Under the pieces are notes generated by a model. The model was not told the origin of the DNA. It was given only the letters and a program-made list of their open reading frames with translations, and ran no database searches. From Azoarcus sp. (GTDB taxonomy: Bacteria > Pseudomonadota > Gammaproteobacteria > Burkholderiales > Rhodocyclaceae), in contig JALNWS010000127.1 in NCBI GenBank assembly GCA_023230755.1, forward strand, positions 1 to 12,552: a DNA stretch of 12,552 nucleotides. The letters run 5' to 3'. The translations under genes were made by a program, and so were the position numbers. This document shows positions 7,434 through 12,552 of the stretch, piece by piece. Within the stretch, counting starts at the first letter, position 1. Every line of letters starts with the position of its first letter.

Positions 7434-7487
7434 GAAGCATGGACAGGCCTGCTGCACGATCCGCTCGCTACGGCTTTTCCATGCTTC
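7434..7487 (+). other. Long-loop hairpin in the paaC-paaD gap
   Basis: GAAGCATGGA (7434-7443) and TCCATGCTTC (7478-7487) form a perfect 10-bp inverted repeat with a 34-base loop that itself holds the palindrome CAGGCCTG. The right arm ends 2 bases before the TGGAG ribosome site of paaD. No T-run follows, so it is not a terminator. It may tune paaD translation or mRNA processing. Confidence 0.6.
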
Positions 7488-7507
7488 CTGGAGAACGTAC
7501 ATGTTGA
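7439..7507 (+). CDS. Possible 22-codon bridging ORF (hypothetical)
   Basis: An ATG 8 bases after the paaC stop opens a 22-codon frame (MDRPAARSARYGFSMLPGER, then T-C-stop). It lies on both hairpin arms, and its TGA (7505-7507) falls just inside paaD, whose ATG is at 7501. Re-initiating ribosomes could therefore pass from paaC to paaD. It has only a weak ribosome site within the paaC end, and no recognisable product; chance occurrence is quite possible. Confidence 0.2.
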   Translation: MDRPAARSARYGFSMLPGERTC

Positions 7508-7992
7508 CCGAAGAGCAAGCCTGGAAGCTACTCGATGGCGTGCCTGACCCCGAGGTACCTGCGGTGTCGGTGGTTGAGCTCGGCATCATCCGTGAACTCC
7601 ACTGCGCGGACGACGGGATCACCGTGGTGGTGACGCCGACCTATTCCGGCTGTCCCGCCACCGAGGTCATCGGCCTCGCGATCCGCGACACCTTGCTGGA
7701 AGCCGGAGCGGGCAAGGTTGAACTGCAGACCCGGCTCGACCCGGCGTGGACCAGCGACTGGATCGGTGAGGCGGCGCGCGAAAAGCTGCGTGCCTACGGC
7801 ATCGTGCCGCCGACCGGCAAGGCTGCCGTGGGTGGGGCGCAACCGATCCATTTCGTGAAGAAGACGCTGACCTGCCCGCGCTGCGGTTCGAACGATACCG
7901 AGCGCCTGTCCGAGTTCGGCTCGACCGCTTGCAAGGCAACGTATCGCTGCAAGAGCTGCCTCGAACCCTTCGAATATTTCAAACCGATCTGA
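7501..7992 (+). CDS. paaD: PaaD, metal-centre assembly protein for the phenylacetyl-CoA epoxidase
   Basis: PaaD is a 163-residue member of the MIP18/SufT-like (DUF59) family. It is not part of the purified PaaABCE complex in E. coli but is needed for its activity, probably for iron-sulfur or di-iron centre maturation. The N-terminal domain shows DPEVPAVSVVELGIIREL (16-33) and TPTYSGCPATEVIG (45-58) with the conserved Cys51. The C-terminus carries a PaaD-specific metal-binding module: Cys125-x2-Cys128, then Cys144, Cys150-x2-Cys153, ending in FEYFKPI. The ATG at 7501 follows CTGGAGAAC. The upstream hairpin and bridging ORF make its translation the most likely to be specially controlled in the paaABCDE block. 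Confidence 0.94.
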   Translation: MLTEEQAWKLLDGVPDPEVPAVSVVELGIIRELHCADDGITVVVTPTYSGCPATEVIGLAIRDTLLEAGAGKVELQTRLDPAWTSDWIGEAAREKLRAYGIVPPTGKAAVGGAQPIHFVKKTLTCPRCGSNDTERLSEFGSTACKATYRCKSCLEPFEYFKPI

Positions 7993-8025
7993 TCCGCCCC
8001 ACAAGACGGACAACGGAGACAAACC

Positions 8026-9093
8026 ATGACGCCGAAATTTCACCCGCTCACGATCGCAGAAGTGCGCCGCGAGACTCCCGAAGCCATCAGCCTGCGCTTC
8101 GATGTGCCGGCCGAGCTGGCCGACGATTACCGCTTCGTGCAGGGGCAGCACCTGACGCTCAAGGCCAATGTTGGTGGCGAGGAGCTGCGCCGCTCCTACT
8201 CGATCTGTGCCGGCGTCGATGACGGCGAACTGCGTGTCGCGATCAAGAAGATTGGCGGCGGCCGCTTTTCGACCTGGGCCAACGCCAGCATCAGGGCCGG
8301 TGACGTGATCGAGGTCATGACCCCGGAGGGCCGCTTCCATACCGAGCTCGACCCTGCCAATGTCCGCCACTACGTCGCCTTTGCCGCGGGCAGCGGCATC
8401 ACCCCCATCCTGTCGCTGATCAAGACCACGCTGCGGGCCGAGCCCAACAGCCGCTTCACCCTGATCTACGGCAACCAGCGTCAGGGCAGCGTGATCTTCT
8501 CCGAGACCCTGGAAGACCTGAAAGACCGCTACATGACGCGCTTCACGATGTACCACGTGTTCTCGCGCGAAGAGCAGGACGTCGAGCTGTTCAATGGTCG
8601 CCTCGACCGGGCGCGCGTGGCGAGCTTCCTCGACACCCTGATCCCGGCCGACACCATCGATGCCGCCTTCATCTGCGGACCCGGCGGCATGATCGACGAG
8701 GTCGAAGCCGGTCTGCTGGCCAGCGGCGTCGATGCCGGACGTATCCATCTCGAGCGTTTCGGTGTGCCGGACAGCGGCCCGGCGCATCATGTCGAGGCGG
8801 GCGATGCACCTCAGGCACGGATCACCATCATTGCCGACGGCCTCAAGCGCGAGATGGATTTCCGTGCCGAGGACCCGTCCATCCTCGAGGTTGCACTGCG
8901 CGCGGGCATGGACCTGCCGTACTCGTGCAAGGGTGGGGTATGCTGCACCTGCCGCGCCAAGGTCATCGAGGGCAAGGTCCGCATGGACAAGAATTTCACC
9001 CTCGAGCAACCGGACGTTGACGCGGGCTATGTGCTCACCTGCCAGTCCCATCCGCTGACCGAGCGGGTGGTCATCAGCTTCGACGATCGTTGA
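8026..9093 (+). CDS. paaE: PaaE, ferredoxin-NADP reductase-like component of phenylacetyl-CoA epoxidase
   Basis: PaaE passes electrons from NADPH through FAD and a [2Fe-2S] centre to the PaaA di-iron site. It is 355 residues in class IA reductase order. The FAD domain has RRSYSIC (55-61) and GGGRFSTW (77-84). The nucleotide domain has AAGSGITPILS (120-130), YGNQR (148-152) and FICGPGGMID (215-224). A C-terminal plant-type ferredoxin domain has Cys301-x4-Cys306-x2-Cys309-x29-Cys339, an intact cluster-binding set. The ATG follows CGGAGACAAACC, 33 bases after the paaD stop. It closes the oxygenase block; a hairpin-containing 62-base gap precedes paaR. Confidence 0.96.
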   Translation: MTPKFHPLTIAEVRRETPEAISLRFDVPAELADDYRFVQGQHLTLKANVGGEELRRSYSICAGVDDGELRVAIKKIGGGRFSTWANASIRAGDVIEVMTPEGRFHTELDPANVRHYVAFAAGSGITPILSLIKTTLRAEPNSRFTLIYGNQRQGSVIFSETLEDLKDRYMTRFTMYHVFSREEQDVELFNGRLDRARVASFLDTLIPADTIDAAFICGPGGMIDEVEAGLLASGVDAGRIHLERFGVPDSGPAHHVEAGDAPQARITIIADGLKREMDFRAEDPSILEVALRAGMDLPYSCKGGVCCTCRAKVIEGKVRMDKNFTLEQPDVDAGYVLTCQSHPLTERVVISFDDR

Positions 9094-9112
9094 ACGGCGA
9101 CATGCCAGACTC

Positions 9113-9138
9113 GTGCGGGTGAGCGGACTCATTCGCAC
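9113..9138 (+). other. Hairpin between paaE and paaR
   Basis: GTGCGGGTGAG and CTCATTCGCAC pair over 11 positions (two G-U) around the 4-base loop CGGA. It starts 19 bases after the paaE stop and ends 17 bases before the paaR start. There is no T-run, so at most partial attenuation or processing is expected, which could keep repressor output below that of the enzymes. Confidence 0.45.
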
Positions 9139-9155
9139 ACGAACGGAAGCAGATC

Positions 9156-9788
9156 ATGGCCAGGGGCAAATCTCCCACATTCGAGGTACAGCGCGGCGTC
9201 ATCCTTCAGGAGGCGGCGCGGCTCTTTGCCGACAAGGGTTTTCACAACGCGTCAATGGCCGAGCTGGCCAAGGCGTGCGGGGTGTCGAAGCCGCTTCTCT
9301 ATCACTACTACAAGGACAAGGAAAACATCCTTTTCGACATCGCAGACAGCTACATGGATCAGCTGCTTGCGATCGTGGCCGGAGTGGAGTCGCAGGATCT
9401 GGAGGCCGAGCCGCACCTGTCGGCGCTGGTCATGCGCTTCATGGAGGAATACGAACATTCGCAGAACCAGCACGTGGTGCTGGTGCAGGACGTGAAGTTT
9501 CTCCAGACCGCGCAGGAAGAGTATGTGGTGGGCAAACAGCGCAAGGTGGTGGGGGCGTTCGCCGACGCCATCGAGCGCGTCGAGCCCGGGCTCCGGTCGC
9601 GCAACCTCGACAAGCCGGTGGCGATGATCCTGTTCGGCATGATCAACTGGACCTTTACCTGGCTGCGCTCGGACGGTCATTACACCTATGGCGACATGGC
9701 GCCGGTGGTGACTGCAATCCTGCTCAATGGCGTGAAGGGGCTGCTCCGGGATGGGGCCACCGCGTCTCTCCCGGCGCACGGAAAATGA
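9156..9788 (+). CDS. paaR: PaaR, TetR-family repressor of phenylacetate catabolism
   Basis: PaaR is a 210-residue TetR-family regulator. The N-terminal helix-turn-helix (about 12-60) reads ILQEAARLFADKGFHNASMA, then ELAKACGVSKPLLYHYYKDK, the canonical TetR pattern with LLYHYYKDKENIL as recognition-helix end. The remainder (about 65-205) is an all-helical ligand-binding and dimerisation region, with GMINWTFTWLR (161-171). In betaproteobacteria a TetR-type PaaR is known to repress paa genes and to be released by phenylacetyl-CoA, replacing the GntR-type PaaX of E. coli. Its placement between paaE and paaJ supports that identity. The candidate operator is at 916-931; none is visible directly before paaR, so it would be autoregulated through the operon promoter. 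The ATG at 9156 follows CGGAAG. Confidence 0.87.
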   Translation: MARGKSPTFEVQRGVILQEAARLFADKGFHNASMAELAKACGVSKPLLYHYYKDKENILFDIADSYMDQLLAIVAGVESQDLEAEPHLSALVMRFMEEYEHSQNQHVVLVQDVKFLQTAQEEYVVGKQRKVVGAFADAIERVEPGLRSRNLDKPVAMILFGMINWTFTWLRSDGHYTYGDMAPVVTAILLNGVKGLLRDGATASLPAHGK

Positions 9789-9793
9789 CTGTC

Positions 9794-9814
9794 GCCACCG
9801 CTGAAAGCGGTGGC
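9794..9814 (+). other. Hairpin between paaR and paaJ
   Basis: GCCACCGCT-GAA-AGCGGTGGC is a perfect 9-bp stem with a 3-base loop, 5 bases after the paaR stop. On the plus strand it is followed by an A-run, not a T-run, so it does not fit an intrinsic terminator in the direction of transcription. It may protect the upstream message end or separate paaR and paaJ expression. Confidence 0.5.
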
Positions 9815-9843
9815 AGGACCAACAAAAAAACGAGGAGATTTCA

Positions 9844-11049
9844 GTGACTGAGGCATACATCTGCGACGGCATTCGCACCCCGATCGGCCGCTATGGCGGC
9901 GCGCTTTCCGGCGTGCGTGCGGACGATCTCGCCGCGCTCCCGATCAAGGCGCTGATGTCGCGCAACCCTGGCGTCGATTGGGCTGCCGTTGAGGACATCT
10001 ACTACGGCTGCGCCAATCAGGCGGGCGAGGACAACCGTGACGTCGCGCGCATGGCCGGCCTGCTGGCGGGCTTGCCGATCGAGGTGCCAGGCTCGACCAT
10101 CAACCGCCTGTGCGGTTCAAGCATGGATGCGGTGGGCATTGTGGCCCGCGCGATCAAGTCCGGTGAAGCCGGCCTGATGATTGCCGGCGGCGTCGAGAGC
10201 ATGAGCCGCGCGCCCTTCGTCATGGGCAAGGCCGATACCGCCTTTTCGCGCAGCGCGAAGATCGAGGACACCACCATCGGCTGGCGCTTCGTGAATCCGC
10301 TGATGAAGGCAAAGTACGGGATCGACTCGATGCCGGAAACGGCCGAGAACGTTGCTACCGACTTCAAGGTCAGCCGCGCCGACCAGGACGCCTTTGCGCT
10401 GCGCAGTCAGCAGCGCTACGCGGCGGCGGCCGAACGCGGTTTCTTCGACGGTGAATTGTGTCCGGTGGAGATCCCGCGCAAGAAGGGCGATCCGGTCGTG
10501 GTTGCGGCGGACGAGCATCCGCGTGCCGACACCACGCTCGACACGCTGGCACGGCTCAAGGGCGTGGTGCGGCCGGACGGCTCGGTCACCGCGGGTAACG
10601 CCTCGGGCGTCAATGATGGCGCGGTGGCTCTGCTGATCGCGTCCGGTGAGGCGGCGGCAAAGCACGGCCTCAAGCCGCGTGCGCGCATCGTGGCCATGGC
10701 CACCGCCGGGGTCGCGCCCCGCATCATGGGCATCGGGCCGGCGCCTGCTTCGCTCAAGGTGCTCGAGAAGGCAGGTCTCAAGCTCGAACAGATGGACGTC
10801 ATCGAACTCAACGAAGCGTTTGCCGCCCAGAGCCTGGCGGTGACGCGCAAGCTCGGACTGCGCGACGACGATCCGCGGGTGAATCCCAATGGCGGCGCGA
10901 TTGCCATCGGTCATCCGCTGGGGGCGTCCGGTGCGCGCCTGGTGCTTACTGCCTTGCGTCAACTGGAGTCGACGGGCGGTCGTTACGGCCTGTGCACCAT
11001 GTGCATCGGGGTGGGGCAGGGCATCGCAATGATCATCGAGCGGGTCTGA
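9844..11049 (+). CDS. paaJ: PaaJ, 3-oxoadipyl-CoA / 3-oxo-5,6-dehydrosuberyl-CoA thiolase
   Basis: PaaJ is a 401-residue thiolase, the same length as the E. coli enzyme. It acts twice: on 3-oxo-5,6-didehydrosuberyl-CoA after ring opening, and on 3-oxoadipyl-CoA to give succinyl-CoA and acetyl-CoA. Catalytic residues are present: Cys90 in NRLCGSSMDAVG, His357 in GGAIAIGHPLGASGAR and Cys387 in CTMCIGVGQG; NEAFAAQ (323-329) is also intact. The start is a GTG with GAGGAG 6 bases upstream. It could be called PcaF by similarity alone, since the two families share the 3-oxoadipyl-CoA reaction, but its place in the paa cluster favours PaaJ. No terminator is visible after it. Confidence 0.93.
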   Translation: MTEAYICDGIRTPIGRYGGALSGVRADDLAALPIKALMSRNPGVDWAAVEDIYYGCANQAGEDNRDVARMAGLLAGLPIEVPGSTINRLCGSSMDAVGIVARAIKSGEAGLMIAGGVESMSRAPFVMGKADTAFSRSAKIEDTTIGWRFVNPLMKAKYGIDSMPETAENVATDFKVSRADQDAFALRSQQRYAAAAERGFFDGELCPVEIPRKKGDPVVVAADEHPRADTTLDTLARLKGVVRPDGSVTAGNASGVNDGAVALLIASGEAAAKHGLKPRARIVAMATAGVAPRIMGIGPAPASLKVLEKAGLKLEQMDVIELNEAFAAQSLAVTRKLGLRDDDPRVNPNGGAIAIGHPLGASGARLVLTALRQLESTGGRYGLCTMCIGVGQGIAMIIERV

Positions 11050-11167
11050 TCCGCGATGCCGTCACAATTCGTTAGTTTTTAATGAATTAGGTATGTAATA
11101 ATTTTGCGGCAAGTAATCGGGACACCTCAGGCCCGCTTACTCATACAAACCAAGAGGAGGAGACACC
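11050..11167 (+). promoter_or_regulatory. AT-rich gap with candidate promoter for the ABC transporter genes
   Basis: The 118-bp gap contains an AT-rich island (about 11064-11105) unlike the GC-rich surroundings. Within it, TGTAATAAT (11094-11102) reads as an extended -10 with hexamer AATAAT; no good -35 lies 17 bases upstream (AGTTTT). The A/T-rich stretch before it could act as an UP element. No terminator hairpin for paaJ and no copy of the 916-931 repeat were seen. The last bases, GAGGAGGAGACACC, are the ribosome site of the next gene. Confidence 0.5.
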
Positions 11168-12316
11168 ATGAAGCTGAAGAACACTCTGCTGGCCGCCATC
11201 GGCCTCGCATTCGTCGCTACCGCAGCGCAGGCCGACGTCAATGTAGGCGTGATCGTTTCTGCGACCGGTCCTGCCGCGTCCCTCGGTATCCCGGAAAAGA
11301 ACACGCTGGCCTTGCTGCCGACCACGATCGGTGGGGAGAAGGTCAACTACATCGTCCTTGACGATGCTTCCGACACCACCACCGCGGTGAAGAACATCCG
11401 CAAGCTGATCTCCGAGGACAAGGTCGATGTGGTGATCGGTTCCACCATCAGCCCGAACTCGCTGGCCATGATCGACGTCGCCGCCGAGGCGCAGACGCCG
11501 ATGATTTCGATGGCAGCTTCGGCCCGCATCGTTGATCCGGTGGACGACAAGCGTCGCTGGGTCTTCAAGACCCCGCAGAACGATGCCCAGATGTCGACGG
11601 CCATCGTCACGCACATGAGCAACAACGGCGTGAAGACCGTCGGCTTCATCGGCTTTGCCGATGCTTACGGCGAGGGCTGGTACGAGCAGTTCAAGTCCGT
11701 GGCCGAGGCACGCAAGCTGCAGATCGTGGCCAACGAGCGTTTCAACCGCAACGACACCTCGGTGACCGGCCAGGTGCTGAAGGTCATGTCCGCACGTCCG
11801 GACGCGGTGTTGATCGCCGGCTCCGGCACGCCTGCCGCCCTGCCGCAGAAGACGCTGAAGGAGCGTGGCTATGCAGGCAAGCTGTATCAGACCCACGGCG
11901 TCGCCAACAACGACTTCCTGCGTGTCTGCGGCAAGGACTGCGAAGGTACTTTCCTGCCGGCCGGCCCGGTGCTGGTCGCAGCCCAGCTGCCCGACAGCGA
12001 TCCGGTCAAGAAAGCGGCGACGGAGTACATCACCAAGTACGAAGCTGCACACGGCAAGGGTTCGGTATCGACCTTCGGCGCCCATGCCTGGGATGCGGGA
12101 CAGTTGATGAGTGCCGCCATTCCGGTCGCGCTGAAGAAGGCCAAGCCGGGCACCGTAGAGTTCCGTGCCGCGATGCGTGATGCGCTCGAAGGCATCAAGG
12201 AACTGCCGGGCGCCCATGGCATCTTCAACATGAGCCCGACCGACCACCTGGGTTTCGACCAGCGTTCGCGCGTCATGGTCCAGATCCAGAACGGCACTTG
12301 GAAGCTGGTGAAGTAA
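11168..12316 (+). CDS. Branched-chain-type ABC transporter substrate-binding protein, possibly for aromatic acids
   Basis: This is a 382-residue periplasmic binding protein of the LivK-like type (Peripla_BP_6 fold). It has a Sec signal peptide: MKLKNT, a hydrophobic core to about residue 19, and A-Q-A (20-22) before a predicted cut at Asp23; there is no lipobox. Fold marks are VGVIVSATGPAASLGIPE (26-43), VDVVIGSTISPNSLAM (86-101), FKTPQNDAQM (133-142), GFADAYGEGW (162-171) and FGAHAWDAG (303-311). The only two cysteines, Cys254 and Cys258, could form a disulfide after export. Binding proteins of this family outside the Liv system bind aromatic acids, so with paa genes upstream and a LivH-like permease downstream, import of phenylacetate or a related acid is the leading inference. 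Ligand specificity cannot be read from sequence; an amino-acid ligand remains possible. Confidence 0.85.
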   Translation: MKLKNTLLAAIGLAFVATAAQADVNVGVIVSATGPAASLGIPEKNTLALLPTTIGGEKVNYIVLDDASDTTTAVKNIRKLISEDKVDVVIGSTISPNSLAMIDVAAEAQTPMISMAASARIVDPVDDKRRWVFKTPQNDAQMSTAIVTHMSNNGVKTVGFIGFADAYGEGWYEQFKSVAEARKLQIVANERFNRNDTSVTGQVLKVMSARPDAVLIAGSGTPAALPQKTLKERGYAGKLYQTHGVANNDFLRVCGKDCEGTFLPAGPVLVAAQLPDSDPVKKAATEYITKYEAAHGKGSVSTFGAHAWDAGQLMSAAIPVALKKAKPGTVEFRAAMRDALEGIKELPGAHGIFNMSPTDHLGFDQRSRVMVQIQNGTWKLVK

Positions 12317-12328
12317 GTCACTGATCCG

Positions 12329-12353
12329 GCGCGGGGGCCTGTTGCCCCTGCGC
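12329..12353 (+). other. Hairpin between substrate-binding protein and permease genes
   Basis: GCGCGGGGGC-CTGTT-GCCCCTGCGC forms a 10-bp stem (one G-U pair) with a 5-base loop, 12 bases after the binding-protein stop. No T-run follows. Such structures after binding-protein genes commonly stabilise that part of the message, giving more binding protein than membrane components. The rest of this 115-base gap (12317-12431) shows no gene. Confidence 0.55.
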
Positions 12354-12431
12354 TGCATGCAAAAACAATAGAGAACCAAGTCTGCGAGCTGCACCGACCG
12401 CCCCTGGGCGACGGTGAGGCGGGAGTTCGTC

Positions 12432-12552
12432 ATGGATTTTCAGATAGCGCTGTTGCTTGCACAGGACGGCATTACCAACGGAGCGATCTACGCCTTGCTG
12501 GCGCTGGCCCTGGTGCTGGTGTTTGCGGTGACGCGTGTGATCTTCATTCCCC
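12432..12552 (+). CDS. LivH-type ABC transporter permease (partial, N-terminal 40 codons)
   Basis: The ATG at 12432 follows GGGAG and opens a frame that runs off the window edge after 40 full codons. The start MDFQIALLLAQDGITNGAIY, then ALLALALVLVFAVTRVIFIP, is the typical N-terminus of a branched-chain amino acid ABC permease of the LivH family: a short first segment, the GITNGAIYALLALALVLVF helix and the beginning of the V-x-N/F-x-P region. It follows the binding-protein gene on the same strand and should form the inner-membrane channel with a LivM-like partner and LivF/LivG ATPases expected just downstream. Only about one eighth of the protein is visible. Confidence 0.85.
   Translation, partial: MDFQIALLLAQDGITNGAIYALLALALVLVFAVTRVIFIP

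Noticed and set aside
7528..9138. 536-codon open frame on the minus strand opposite paaD and paaE
   Set aside because: It is antisense to two well-recognised genes, rich in Arg/Gly/Ala/His, and has no family signature or ribosome site.
9794..9843. Intrinsic terminator after paaR
   Set aside because: The stem is good, but the following run is A on the plus strand, not T, and no matching T-run exists on the other side for a minus-strand transcript.
11104..11112. TTGC-G-GCAA inverted repeat as an operator before the transporter
   Set aside because: Arms of 4 bp are too short to distinguish from chance, and no second copy is present.
1..12552. Mobile elements, CRISPR arrays, tRNA or rRNA genes, or a novel gene system
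   Set aside because: No transposase, repeat array, terminal inverted repeats or RNA gene was recognised. Every sizeable coding region belongs to a known family, and the gene order is that of a phenylacetate cluster.

Overview
The window holds most of a phenylacetate (PA) catabolic cluster: the aerobic hybrid pathway in which the aromatic ring is activated as a CoA thioester, epoxidised, rearranged, opened and then beta-oxidised. High G+C, the gene order, the stand-alone PaaN aldehyde dehydrogenase, the TetR-type PaaR and a branched-chain-type ABC transporter next to the cluster suggest a betaproteobacterium of the Azoarcus/Aromatoleum/Thauera group (Rhodocyclales). This placement is inferred from gene content; no taxonomic search was run.

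Layout. On the minus strand, positions 1-788 hold the N-terminal 262 codons of paaN, cut by the window edge. Positions 789-1036 are the divergent control region. It contains a perfect FNR/ANR-type box (890-903) and a 7+2+7 inverted repeat (916-931) that is the best candidate PaaR operator, both overlapping possible divergent promoters. All other genes are on the plus strand in tight succession: paaG (1037-1852), paaH (1856-3382), paaI (3375-3839), paaK (3898-5220), paaA (5281-6276), paaB (6349-6636), paaC (6636-7430), paaD (7501-7992), paaE (8026-9093), paaR (9156-9788) and paaJ (9844-11049). After an AT-rich promoter-like gap come a periplasmic substrate-binding protein (11168-12316) and the start of a LivH-type permease (12432 to the edge).

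How they work together. PaaK makes phenylacetyl-CoA. The PaaABCE oxygenase, matured with help from PaaD, forms the 1,2-epoxide. PaaG isomerises it to oxepin-CoA. After ring hydrolysis, PaaN is expected to oxidise the semialdehyde. PaaJ and PaaH act in the beta-oxidation phase, and PaaI removes CoA from dead-end thioesters. PaaR is expected to repress until phenylacetyl-CoA accumulates. No oxepin-CoA hydrolase/PaaZ and no PaaF is visible here; they must lie outside the window or be replaced. The ABC transporter may import PA or a related aromatic acid.

I found no previously undescribed system. The items most worth checking are the FNR box in the control region of an oxygen-dependent pathway, a 22-codon ORF plus long hairpin bridging paaC and paaD, and the linked transporter with its own promoter-like region.
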